From contig NZ_CP014844.1 of assembly GCF_001598055.1 (NCBI RefSeq), forward strand, positions 3,003,642 through 3,067,641: a stretch of 64,000 bases of DNA. Reading direction: 5' to 3'. Made by a program: the position numbers and the translations under genes. The stretch is from Cupriavidus nantongensis (lineage in GTDB: Bacteria; Pseudomonadota; Gammaproteobacteria; Burkholderiales; Burkholderiaceae). Positions 44,778 to 54,184 of this stretch are shown here, piece by piece. Numbering within the stretch: the first letter of the stretch is position 1; each line of letters opens with the position of its first letter. Below the pieces are notes generated by a model. The model was not told where the DNA came from. It did not search any database and saw nothing but the letters and a program-made list of their open reading frames with translations.

Positions 44778-46049
44778 GTGACCCCCAGCAATATCCCTCC
44801 TTCCGGATCGCCTCCCGGCGTGCGCGCCCTGCCCGCGCGCAACCCGGCCGCGTATGCCGTGCGCGGCATCGCCATCCTGACCTTTGCCTTTGCGCTCAGC
44901 CAGTTCTTCCGCTCGTGCCTGGCGGTGATGGCGCCCGAGCTGCAGCACGATTTCGGCCTGTCGCCGGCGGGCTTCGGCGCGCTGTCGTCTTCGTTCTTCC
45001 TGGCCTTTGCCGTGGCGCAGATCCCGGTGGGCATCGCCTTCGACCGCTATGGCGTGGGCCGTCCGACCGCGCTGCTGCTGGCGGTGGGCGCGCTGTCGTC
45101 GATCCTGTTCGTGGTGGCGCCCAACGGCGCCGCCGCCACGCTGGCGCAGGTAGGGCTGGGGCTGGCGTGCGCGCCGGTGTTCATGGGGCTGCTGCATTTC
45201 GCCTCGGAGCAGCTGTCCGAGCGCGACTACACCCGCGTGGTCAGCCGCTCCAACGCCACCGGCATGGTCGGCTCGCTGTGCGCGACCGCGCCGCTGGGCT
45301 GGGCCATTTCGCTGGTGGGCTGGCGGCCATCGATGGCGGTGTCGGCGCTGGGCATGGTGGCGGCCTGCTATGGCGTGTGGCGCTGCGTGCGCGACCAGGG
45401 CCATGCCGAGGCCCGCAGCGCGTCGTGGCCGGCGATGCTGTCGGAAAGTCTGCAGCTGCTCAAGCTGGCGCCGCTGTGGACGCTGATCCCGCTGTGCGTG
45501 GCGATGGCCGCCGGCACCGCCTTCCGCAATGCCTGGAGCGGGCCCTACCTGGCAGACGTGTTCAGCCTGGGCTCGGCGCCGCGCGGCGTGGCGCTGACGC
45601 TGCTGAGCCTGGCCGGATTCCTGACCGCCTTCGTGCTGCCGGTGCTGGTGCGGCGCGGCACGCTCAAGACGACCATCGCCGGCTGGTCGTGCCTGGCCAT
45701 GGCCGGGGGCGTGCTGCTGTCGCTGTGGCCGGACCGCGGCATCGGTTACGGGGTGGCGATGATGGCGCTGCTGTCGACCATCGGCATGCTGCATCCGCTG
45801 GTGATGGCGCAGGGCCGCGGGCTGATCCCGCCGTCGCAGCGCGGGCGCGGGCTGGGGCTGCTCAATACCTTCGTGTTCCTGGGCTCGGCCCTGACCTCAT
45901 GGGGCTTCGGCCTGATCGCCAATGCCGGCCATGTGCGCGGCTGGCCGCTGCCGTCCACCTATGCGGCGATCTTCCTGTCGGCAGCGGTGCTGATCGCCGC
46001 CGCGCTGGTGCCGTACTGGTTCAGCCCGGCACATCCGGCCAGCCAGTAG
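44778..46049 (+). CDS. Major facilitator superfamily transporter
   Basis: 423-residue MFS permease with twelve predicted helices. The first helix starts GIAILTFAFALSQFFRSCLA; the motif-A-like loop is GIAFDRYGVGRPTALLLAVG between helices 2 and 3. A central loop follows helix 6. Start is GTG at 44778; no good ATG is near. Substrate unknown; the overall pattern is that of nitrate/oxalate-like or metabolite carriers without specific residues I can name. Convergent with hipA. Confidence 0.88.
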   Translation: MTPSNIPPSGSPPGVRALPARNPAAYAVRGIAILTFAFALSQFFRSCLAVMAPELQHDFGLSPAGFGALSSSFFLAFAVAQIPVGIAFDRYGVGRPTALLLAVGALSSILFVVAPNGAAATLAQVGLGLACAPVFMGLLHFASEQLSERDYTRVVSRSNATGMVGSLCATAPLGWAISLVGWRPSMAVSALGMVAACYGVWRCVRDQGHAEARSASWPAMLSESLQLLKLAPLWTLIPLCVAMAAGTAFRNAWSGPYLADVFSLGSAPRGVALTLLSLAGFLTAFVLPVLVRRGTLKTTIAGWSCLAMAGGVLLSLWPDRGIGYGVAMMALLSTIGMLHPLVMAQGRGLIPPSQRGRGLGLLNTFVFLGSALTSWGFGLIANAGHVRGWPLPSTYAAIFLSAAVLIAAALVPYWFSPAHPASQ

Positions 46050-46055
46050 GCGGAA

Positions 46056-47378
46056 TCAGCCGCGGGACAGCGCGCGCACCATGTCGGCAATGATGGTGGA
46101 GCGAATCACGCGCAGGCAAGCCAGTTCCCCGGCAAACCCGCCCGCCTGCGCCGGCCGCTCGCGCGCCAGCGCGCCGTTCTGCTGCGCCGCCAGTTCATAC
46201 AACGCCTGTGCCGCCGGCACGATGCCGCGCAGCATGGCATCCAGCCGGCGTTCGGCGGTGGCGCGGTTCAGGCCTAGCACGCGCCCCGCTTCCAATACCA
46301 GCGCACGCGAGAAATCGCTGTAGAACTCGACGCCGAGCACCGGCCACGCAAAGCGGTGCGCCTGCGGCCAGCCGGTCTTGTCATAGGTACGGGTGGCGTA
46401 GGCCGCCTCGCTGACAAGGTCATAGAAAGGCGCCAGCGCGATGCCGGCATCGGATACCAGGAAGCTCAGGTTCTTCAGGTGCGCGTCGGAATTGCCGACC
46501 AGGATATTGAACACCAGCCAGTCGAACAGCCGCGCCCGTGCCACCGCGTGCGCGCGGCACAGCGTAGCCAGTTCGGCCAGCCGGCCGACGCTGCCCTGGT
46601 CGTACTTGAAGGTGCGCGGCAGGTTCAGCAACTGGCAGGCGTCGATCGCATGCAACCGCTGCCACTGGCCTGGCGACGCCAGGCGGCGGTCGAAGCGGTC
46701 GACCAGGTACACCGGCGCCGGCACATAGCGCCGATGTACCTGCGGCACGTCAAGCTTCAGCCGCGCGGCGAGCGACATCACGAACCACTCGTTGATGACC
46801 GAATGCGGATAGGTCTCTTGGACCTGATGGTTCGGTTTCAGGATATGCGTCGACGGCGTGTCCGCGCCGGGCTCGAACAGCGCGCCGTCCTGCAGCACCA
46901 CCGCCAGCTTGTGCTGCGCGCCGGCCAGCGACATGCGCTTGACCGCGCCATGCGTGAGCGGAACGCCGGGCAAGCTGCGAATGCGGGCGTCGAGCGCGGC
47001 ATCGCTCAACGGCCGCAGGGCTGGCGCGCCGGCCGGCAGGCGTCCGCGAGGCAGCAGCGTCAGCGAGCCGGCTGATTCTGCCCCGTAGTGCTCCAGCAAG
47101 GCAAAGGCATCGGCTTCGTCGCGGATGCTGGCATCGCGCGCCATCAGCGCGCGCTGGCCGTCTTCGGGCAGCAGGTTGTCGAAATACCATTGCACCGGCC
47201 GCAGCGTGCTGCCATCGGCCAGGGTCTCAGGCTGCAGTGGCAGCGCCGGGCTCAGCGCGAAGGCGTGCGGATTGGCGAGCCAGGCCGCGTCATAGCGGAA
47301 TGACCAGAGGTCGGCGGCTTCCTGCAACTCGCCCACGGGGGTGCCGTTGATGCTCGCCACCAGCACGCGCTCAGCCAT
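46056..47378 (-). CDS. hipA: HipA-type serine/threonine kinase toxin
   Basis: 440-residue HipA family kinase. In E. coli HipA phosphorylates glutamyl-tRNA synthetase and causes persistence. The N-terminal subdomain (1-110) includes PVQWYFDNLLPEDGQRALMA. The P-loop-like KRMSLAGAQHKLAV contains Ser150, at the same number as the autophosphorylated Ser of E. coli HipA. STHILKPNH, NEWFVMSLAARLKLDVP and the catalytic NILVGNSDAHLKNLSFL with LAPFYDLVSEA follow. All key kinase residues look intact. It overlaps hipB by 8 bp. The Met at 47378 matches the family start; one at 47399 lies deeper in hipB. Confidence 0.94.
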   Translation of the reverse strand: MAERVLVASINGTPVGELQEAADLWSFRYDAAWLANPHAFALSPALPLQPETLADGSTLRPVQWYFDNLLPEDGQRALMARDASIRDEADAFALLEHYGAESAGSLTLLPRGRLPAGAPALRPLSDAALDARIRSLPGVPLTHGAVKRMSLAGAQHKLAVVLQDGALFEPGADTPSTHILKPNHQVQETYPHSVINEWFVMSLAARLKLDVPQVHRRYVPAPVYLVDRFDRRLASPGQWQRLHAIDACQLLNLPRTFKYDQGSVGRLAELATLCRAHAVARARLFDWLVFNILVGNSDAHLKNLSFLVSDAGIALAPFYDLVSEAAYATRTYDKTGWPQAHRFAWPVLGVEFYSDFSRALVLEAGRVLGLNRATAERRLDAMLRGIVPAAQALYELAAQQNGALARERPAQAGGFAGELACLRVIRSTIIADMVRALSRG

Positions 47379-47682
47379 GCTGGTCGGCATCCCTGGCATT
47401 GCGCCGATTGCGGCTGCGGGCCTGGCGCTGCCTGAGCTTGGCGAGTTCGGCTTCCACCCGCGGCGCCGCCGCCTCCGGCAGGTCGACGGTCACCCGCAGG
47501 CCAAGGCCCTGCAGCACCTGGAACAGCTTGCCCCACTGGATGCCTTCGGCACCGTTCTCGACCCGCACCATAAAGTTTTCGCTGACACCGATGGCCCCGG
47601 CAGCGTCGTCCTGGCGCATGCCGCCTGCCTTGCGCGCCGCGCGCACGGCCGCGCCGATATCGCCGGGTTGGGTAAGAATCAT
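47371..47682 (-). CDS. hipB: HipB-type antitoxin, Xre family regulator
   Basis: 103-residue antitoxin and repressor. The helix-turn-helix (AAVRAARKAGGMRQDDAAGA, then VSENFMVRVENGAEGIQW) covers residues 10-60, then LFQVLQGLGLRVTVDLPEAA and a basic tail (LRQRQARSRNRRNARD). It should neutralise HipA by complex formation and repress its own promoter. The AAGGAGA ribosome site is part of the first operator repeat. The start at 47682 fits the family; an in-frame start at 47733 would lie within the promoter. Confidence 0.93.
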   Translation of the reverse strand: MILTQPGDIGAAVRAARKAGGMRQDDAAGAIGVSENFMVRVENGAEGIQWGKLFQVLQGLGLRVTVDLPEAAAPRVEAELAKLRQRQARSRNRRNARDADQHG

Positions 47683-47685
47683 GAA

Positions 47686-47809
47686 AATCTCCTTGATTGC
47701 GAAGACTTTAGCCGTCAAGCCCGTGAAAATCAAGGAATCTCCTCAATCGCAAAGATTTTGAATCAGTAATGCCACCCGGCAACGAAATATCCCCGAACGC
47801 AAAGATTTT
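47686..47809 (-). promoter_or_regulatory. hipBA operator array: three 24-bp repeats spaced 50 bp
   Basis: Three similar 24-bp elements start at 47686, 47736 and 47786, exactly 50 bp apart. Each has the form AATCT-N12-AGATT (first AATCT/AGACT, third AATAT/AGATT), an imperfect dyad, with GCAAAGA or GCGAAGA in the right half. The first covers the hipB -10 and ribosome site, the second sits just upstream of the -35, the third lies further up. This is the expected layout for cooperative repression by HipB dimers. Confidence 0.75.
47705..47733 (-). promoter_or_regulatory. Sigma70 promoter of hipBA
   Basis: On the minus strand TTGATT (complement of 47728-47733) and TAAAGT (complement of 47705-47710) are spaced 17 bp apart, 23 bp upstream of the hipB start. 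It lies between operator repeats 1 and 2. Confidence 0.6.
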
Positions 47810-47975
47810 TGAAAAGCGCCCCGCTATCGCTTCGCGGCCAAAAAGCCTGACTTATCGATTTAAGAATTCCGCTGCCGGGTTCGCGCCTTTACCGTTTGTG
47901 ACACTCGCGTCCCAGCCACGTCCGGCTGAATGGACCCCGGCCGCACCCGCTGCCGCAAAAACCAGGAGACACCCG

Positions 47976-48974
47976 ATGGCACCCACTCCGCGCCCCGCCC
48001 GGGGCCGCCGCGCATGGCTGGCCGCCCTGCTGGCCACCGCAGCCGCAGCCGCCCTGCCCGCCAGCGCCGCCGCCGAGACCTGGCCGGCGCGCCCGATCCA
48101 GTTGCTGATCCCTTATCCGCCCGGCGGCAGCGCCGACCTGCTGGCGCGCCCGGTCGCCGCAAAGCTGCAGGAGCGGCTGGGCCAGCCGGTGGTGCTGGAG
48201 TACCGGCCGGGCGCCGGCGGCACCATCGCCAGCCAGGCGCTGGCGCGCGCCAAGCCCGACGGCTACACACTGATCATGGTGCTGGCCGCGCATGCCATCA
48301 ACACCAGCCTGTATCCGCGGCTGCCCTACGACACGCGCAAGGATTTCGCGCCGGTTTCGCTGGTGGCCAACCTGCCGATGATCCTGGCGGGCAGCCCGTC
48401 GCTGCAGGCCACCAACGTGAAGGAGCTGATCGCCGAGGCCAAGGCCGCACCCGGCAAGCTGACCTTTGCCTCGGCGGGCAACGGCAATACCGGCCACCTG
48501 GCGGGCGAGCTGTTCGATTCGGTGGCGGGCATCAAGATGACCCATGTGCCGTACAAGGGCAGCGCCCAGGTGGTGACGGCGATGCTGTCGGGCGAAGTCC
48601 AGCTGACCTTCGACAGCATCTCGACCACGCTGCCGCATGTGAAGAGCGGCAAGCTGCGCGCGCTCGCGGTCACCGGCAGCCAGCGCGCCGCCGTCGCCCC
48701 CGAAGTGCCGACGCTGGCCGAGGCCGGCGTGCCCGGCATCAGCATTACCGGCTGGTACGCGATGCTGGCACCGGCCGGCACGCCGCAGCCCGTGATCGAC
48801 CGGCTCAGCACCGAGATTGCCACCGTGCTGCGCCAGCCGGACCTGAAGGCCACGCTGGCGGCCAACGGCTATGAGCCGGTGGGCTCGACGCCCGCCGCGC
48901 TGCGCACCCATATCGACGCCGAGATCAACCGCTGGAGCAAGGTGGTGAAGGACTCCGGCGCGCAGATCCAGTAA
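47976..48974 (+). CDS. Bug family (TctC) periplasmic substrate-binding protein
   Basis: 332-residue Bug receptor, greatly expanded in Cupriavidus and Bordetella, binding carboxylates for tripartite tricarboxylate transport or signalling. Signal peptide 1-34 (ASAAAETWPARP). Characteristic first motif PIQLLIPYPPGGSADLLARP and second VVLEYRPGAGGTIASQALAR. Its membrane partners TctA/TctB are absent here. AGGAG ribosome site at the chosen ATG (47976); the frame upstream extends into the hipB operators and is not used. It precedes an acyl-CoA synthetase, hinting at a carboxylic acid ligand. Confidence 0.92.
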   Translation: MAPTPRPARGRRAWLAALLATAAAAALPASAAAETWPARPIQLLIPYPPGGSADLLARPVAAKLQERLGQPVVLEYRPGAGGTIASQALARAKPDGYTLIMVLAAHAINTSLYPRLPYDTRKDFAPVSLVANLPMILAGSPSLQATNVKELIAEAKAAPGKLTFASAGNGNTGHLAGELFDSVAGIKMTHVPYKGSAQVVTAMLSGEVQLTFDSISTTLPHVKSGKLRALAVTGSQRAAVAPEVPTLAEAGVPGISITGWYAMLAPAGTPQPVIDRLSTEIATVLRQPDLKATLAANGYEPVGSTPAALRTHIDAEINRWSKVVKDSGAQIQ

Positions 48975-49006
48975 GGCTTGCCGCATCCACCAACACTGCC
49001 CGAGAC

Positions 49007-50557
<1,551 letters not shown>

Positions 50558-50620
50558 CGCGACCTGACGCGACCTGAGGCGCCCTGCCAGGCACCCGCGC
50601 AAAAAGTCGCGCGGGGGTGC

Positions 50621-50649
50621 TTGCGCAATCGCAAAGGGCTCTCTATAAT
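50621..50649 (+). promoter_or_regulatory. Promoter of tRNA-Val
   Basis: TTGCGC (50621-50626) and a perfect TATAAT (50644-50649) are 17 bp apart, 13 bp upstream of the tRNA. Confidence 0.85.
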
Positions 50650-50662
50650 TCGCGCCTTCGCT

Positions 50663-50739
50663 AGGCTCGTAGCTCAGCTGGTTAGAGCACCACCTTGACA
50701 TGGTGGGGGTCGTTGGTTCGAGTCCAATCGAGCCTACCA
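50663..50739 (+). tRNA. tRNA-Val (GAC)
   Basis: 77-nt tRNA with encoded CCA. Acceptor stem AGGCTCG with CGAGCCT; D-loop TAGCTCAGCTGGTTAGAGC; anticodon stem CCACC/GGTGG with loop TTGACAT, anticodon GAC reading GUC/GUU; TPsiC arm GTTGG-TTCGAGT-CCAAT. A strong promoter precedes it and an intrinsic terminator follows. tRNA genes are common integration sites for islands, and the genes around it are accessory in type. Confidence 0.97.
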
Positions 50740-50753
50740 ACGCACAACGGAAC

Positions 50754-50792
50754 ACGGACGGTACGCAATTGCACACCGTCCGTTTTTCTTTT
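50754..50792 (+). terminator. Terminator of tRNA-Val
   Basis: Stem ACGGACGGT (50754-50762) with ACCGTCCGT (50775-50783), loop of 12, then TTTTCTTTT. It also faces the end of the CoA-transferase gene on the other strand. Confidence 0.85.
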
Positions 50793-50803
50793 GCGGGTCC
50801 GCT

Positions 50804-51955
50804 TCAGGTGCGGATGCCGAACTCCGCCAGCACCGCCTCGGTATGCTGGCCAAGCAACGGCGCAGTCCCTGCCGGCCCCTCTCGTCCAGCCATGCCCGGC
50901 AAGTTGGCCCACGGCACCTCGCCCACCCCTGCCAGCGGCAACCGGCCGAACACGCCCGCCTGCGCGCACTGCGCGCTCTGCAGCAGCTCGCGCGCATGGC
51001 CGACGCGCGCGAACAGCACATCGTGCTCGGTCAGCAGCGCCTCCCAGTGCGCCAGCGGCTGCGCGGCCAGCGCCTGCGCCACGCGCCGGCAGAGTTCCGC
51101 CGCGCGCGGCAGCCGGCCGGCGCTGCTGTGCAGCGAGGCATCGGCAAGCCAGTCATCGAATCCCAGCAGCGCGGCCAGCCGCAGGAACATCGCGTCGTTG
51201 AGCATGCTCAGGTACAGCGCGCCATCGGCCGCCTCGAACAGCCCGGTCGGCGCGTTGGCCGCCGCCAGCTCGGCGTCGGGGAACATGGCGTCGTCGATCA
51301 TCAGGTAGGACTGCAGCGCGGCGCTGGTTTCGAGCAGCGACAGCCGCACATGCCGGCCGCGGCCGCTGCGCGCGGCCTGGTACAACGCCGCCGAGGCCTG
51401 CTGCGACGCGTACAGCCCGGTGGCCAGGTCGACCATGAAGAAGGCGATGCGGCGCGGCTGGCCGGCGGCGTCGCGGTTCAGGTGCATCAGTCCGCTGTAG
51501 GCCTGCATGGTGGTATCGACCGCGGGCCGGCTCGCCAGCGGGCCCGCATGGCCGTAGCCCGAGACCGAGACATAGACCAGCGCCGGATTGTGCGCGGCCA
51601 GGGCCTCGTAGCCGACGCCCATGCGCTCGGCCACGCCCGGGCGGTAGTTCTGGATCACCACGTCGGCGCGCTGCGCCAGCCGGCCGATGGCGGCGCGGCC
51701 GCCGGCGCTGCGCGCGTCCAGCACCACGCTTTCCTTGCCCGCGTTGCAGGCGACTGCGATCGCGGTCTGGCCGGCGCGGATGCGCCCCATCTGCCGTGAC
51801 CAGTCGCCGCCCGGCGGCTCGACCTTGATCACGCGCGCGCCCTGCTGGCGCAGGATCAGCCCGCAGTACGGCCCGGCGATGCCCTGGCTCAGGTCGAGCA
51901 CGGTCAGGCCGTCGAACACGGCATCGTCCGCGCTCGCAGCGGTTGCATGGTGCAT
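50804..51955 (-). CDS. CaiB/BaiF family (class III) CoA-transferase
   Basis: 383-residue formyl-CoA-transferase-like enzyme moving CoA between carboxylates. The start GLTVLDLSQGIAGPYCGLIL and VIKVEPPGGDWSRQMG are typical, as is YRPGVAERMGVGYEALAAHN. The position normally held by the catalytic Asp (in SLLD) reads SLLETSAALQ here, so Glu takes its place, as in some annotated relatives. Start at 51955 is preferred; a Met at 52000 adds 15 residues. It runs 13 bp after the MDR gene, so it belongs to the Bug-MDR-CoA-transferase group. Confidence 0.9.
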   Translation of the reverse strand: MHHATAASADDAVFDGLTVLDLSQGIAGPYCGLILRQQGARVIKVEPPGGDWSRQMGRIRAGQTAIAVACNAGKESVVLDARSAGGRAAIGRLAQRADVVIQNYRPGVAERMGVGYEALAAHNPALVYVSVSGYGHAGPLASRPAVDTTMQAYSGLMHLNRDAAGQPRRIAFFMVDLATGLYASQQASAALYQAARSGRGRHVRLSLLETSAALQSYLMIDDAMFPDAELAAANAPTGLFEAADGALYLSMLNDAMFLRLAALLGFDDWLADASLHSSAGRLPRAAELCRRVAQALAAQPLAHWEALLTEHDVLFARVGHARELLQSAQCAQAGVFGRLPLAGVGEVPWANLPGMAGREGPAGTAPLLGQHTEAVLAEFGIRT

Positions 51956-51968
51956 AAGTTGGCTCCGT

Positions 51969-52982
51969 TCAGATATCCAGCATGACCTTGCCGATGGCAC
52001 GGCGCGACATGGTGGTGTCGACCGCGTTCAGCCAGTCGGCCAGCGCAAAGTGCTGCAGCACCGGCGGCGCCAGCCGGCCGCTGGCCGCCGCCTGCATGAT
52101 CTCGCCGACCATGGCCTGCACCCGCGGCGCAAAGCGCCGGCGCTCGTCGGTCAGGCCCCAGCCGATGTAGTAGCCATAGTTGAAGCCGACCAGCGTCAGG
52201 TTCTTCACCAGCAGCAGGTTGGCCGGCACCGACGGGATGCGGCCGCTGGCATAGCCGATCGACAGCAGCCGCGCGCCCGGCGCCGCGCAGCGCAGCGAGG
52301 CATCGAACAGGTCGCCGCCGACCGGGTCGAACACCACGTCGGCGCCGCCGGCCGGGCACAGCGCCTTGACCGATGCCGCCAGCGTCTCGGCATCGGCAGG
52401 CAGCGCATGCGCAGCGCCGTTGGCCAGTGCGGCTTCGCGCTTGGCCGCGGTGCTGGCGGTGGCGATCACGCGCGCGCCCATCAGCTTGCCCACCTGCACC
52501 GCCGCCGTGCCCAGCGCGCCGCTGGCGCCGTGGACCAGCATGGTGTCGCCCGGCTGCAGCACCGCGCGCCACGCCAGCGCGGCCCACACCGTGCCGCAGG
52601 TGATCGGCAGCGCGGCGGCGTGCGCGAGGGCGAGCCCGTCCGGCACGGGATAAACCGTGTCCGCGGTGGTCACGACTTCTTCGGCAAAGCCGCCCCAGTC
52701 CAGCGCCGCCGCCACGCGCTGCCCCACATGCAGCCGCGTCACGTCCGGCGCGACCTCAAGGATCTCGCCGGCCGCTTCGGTGCCAGGCGTGAACGGCAAC
52801 GGCGGCTTGCGCTGGTACTTGCCCGACACGAACAGGCTCAGCGCAAAGCCGACGCCAGCATGGCGCACGCGGATGCGCACCTGCCCCGGCCCGAGCGGCT
52901 GGCGCGACAGGCGCTGCAGTTCCAGCTCGCTCCAGTGGCACCAGCGCGAGCAGACCAGTCCCAGATAGTCATTGGCTTGCAT
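51969..52982 (-). CDS. Zinc-independent MDR oxidoreductase (NADPH:quinone reductase type)
   Basis: 337-residue medium-chain dehydrogenase. GroES-like N-terminal part with FTPGTEAAGEILEVAPDV, Rossmann part with LVHGASGALGTAAVQVGKLM near residue 150. No catalytic zinc ligands or structural Cys4 lobe, so it belongs to the quinone oxidoreductase/enoyl reductase group. In this setting an acyl-CoA enoyl reduction is plausible. The ATG at 52982 was chosen; the Met at 53015 would overlap the end of the Bug gene. Confidence 0.9.
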   Translation of the reverse strand: MQANDYLGLVCSRWCHWSELELQRLSRQPLGPGQVRIRVRHAGVGFALSLFVSGKYQRKPPLPFTPGTEAAGEILEVAPDVTRLHVGQRVAAALDWGGFAEEVVTTADTVYPVPDGLALAHAAALPITCGTVWAALAWRAVLQPGDTMLVHGASGALGTAAVQVGKLMGARVIATASTAAKREAALANGAAHALPADAETLAASVKALCPAGGADVVFDPVGGDLFDASLRCAAPGARLLSIGYASGRIPSVPANLLLVKNLTLVGFNYGYYIGWGLTDERRRFAPRVQAMVGEIMQAAASGRLAPPVLQHFALADWLNAVDTTMSRRAIGKVMLDI

Positions 52983-52992
52983 GGTCAACCCC

Positions 52993-54000
52993 TTACTCCA
53001 GCGTGATGCCGACATCGCGGATAATGCGGCTCCATTTGTCGCGGTCGTTCTTCATCACGGTGGCGAAGGCCTCCGGCGTGCTGCCCACTGGCACCAGGTT
53101 CAGGTCCTGCATCTTCTTTGCGATCTCCGGCAGGCGCACGATGCGCGCGACCTCGCGCGACAAGGCATCGACCCGCGCCTTGGGCACGCCGGCCGGGAAC
53201 AGCAGGCCCATCCATGCATCGGGCTCGAAGCCCTGGTAGCCGGCCTCGCGGAAAGTCGGCACCCTGGGCAGCAGGGTCGAGCGCTCCGCCCCGGCAAGCG
53301 CCACCGGCACCAGCTTGCCGCCCTGCAGCAGCGGCATCGCCGTGCCCACGGCAATAAAGCCGAGCTTCACATGCCCCGCCGCCAGGTCGGTGGCGAGCGG
53401 CGCGCCGCCCTTGTACGCCACGTGCTCCATCTGCAGGCCGGCCTCGCGCTTGAAAAGCTCGCCCAGGATATGCCCGGTGGTGCCGGCGCCGTACGAGCCA
53501 TACGGGTACTTGCCGGGATTGGCCTTGAGCAGCGCCACCACCTCCGGCAGCGTGCGCGCGGGAAAGTCCGGCGACACCGCCAGCATGGTGGACGAGATCG
53601 CGACCTCGCTGACCGGCGTGAAATCCTCGATCGGGTCATAGCCGATGCCGCGGTACAGCGACGGGTTCTGCACGTGCGCGGTAAACGTGAGCAGCGCGGT
53701 GTAGCCATCCTTCGCCGCCCTGGCGACATGCTTGGTGCCGGTGGTGGTGCCCGCGCCGGGCTTGTTGTCGACGATCACGGGCTGGCCCCAGCTTTTGGTC
53801 AGCTCCTGCCCGATCAGCCGCGCCACGGCATCGTTGACGTTGCCCGCCACCGACGGCACCACGATGGTCAGCGGCCGCGACGGATAGGGTTCGGCAGAAC
53901 CGGGATCGGCAGCCGCGGCTGCGGCCGGCATCACGCTGGGAACGGCCGCCAGCAACATGGCGGCCACGGCTGTACGCAGCCGCGCGGAACGGTAAGGCAT
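52993..54000 (-). CDS. Bug family (TctC) periplasmic substrate-binding protein
   Basis: 335-residue Bug receptor, signal peptide 1-29 (AAMLLAAVPSVMPAAAAAAD). Binding segments YPSRPLTIVVPSVAGNVNDA and VIVDNKPGAGTTTGTKHVAR match the family though the usual PPGG is changed to SVAGN, suggesting a different ligand from the first Bug in this window. It is divergent from the LysR gene and heads a Bug-MDR-CoA-transferase operon of three genes with gaps of 10 to 13 bp. Confidence 0.92.
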   Translation of the reverse strand: MPYRSARLRTAVAAMLLAAVPSVMPAAAAAADPGSAEPYPSRPLTIVVPSVAGNVNDAVARLIGQELTKSWGQPVIVDNKPGAGTTTGTKHVARAAKDGYTALLTFTAHVQNPSLYRGIGYDPIEDFTPVSEVAISSTMLAVSPDFPARTLPEVVALLKANPGKYPYGSYGAGTTGHILGELFKREAGLQMEHVAYKGGAPLATDLAAGHVKLGFIAVGTAMPLLQGGKLVPVALAGAERSTLLPRVPTFREAGYQGFEPDAWMGLLFPAGVPKARVDALSREVARIVRLPEIAKKMQDLNLVPVGSTPEAFATVMKNDRDKWSRIIRDVGITLE

Positions 54001-54184
54001 CGCTTTGTCTCCTGTCCTTGGCTCCCTTCTGTAGCGCCGCTGCGGTGTCCACTGCGATGCGGTGCGCGAGGGATGCCAGGCAGTCTAGGCCAGCGTCCGG
54101 GCCGGCGCGATTCCCGCGCGGCGCGAGCCGAGTCCTGGCAGGCATGGCGCTACAATGGCCCGCACCCCCAGCGCCTTCCCGCCC

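Noticed and set aside
47686-47809. Mini CRISPR-like pattern (24-bp repeats, 26-bp spacers)
   Set aside because: The repeats differ from each other by several bases, there are only three, no cas genes are near, and they overlap the hipB promoter and ribosome site, so operators explain them better.
50591-50620. Hairpin after the acyl-CoA ligase as an intrinsic terminator
   Set aside because: The arms pair with two extra Gs, there is no T run, and the right arm touches the -35 of the tRNA promoter; it may still slow polymerase but is not supported as a terminator.
50663-50739. tRNA-Val as attachment site of an integrated island
   Set aside because: No integrase gene and no second copy of the tRNA 3' end were seen in the window, so integration is only a possibility.
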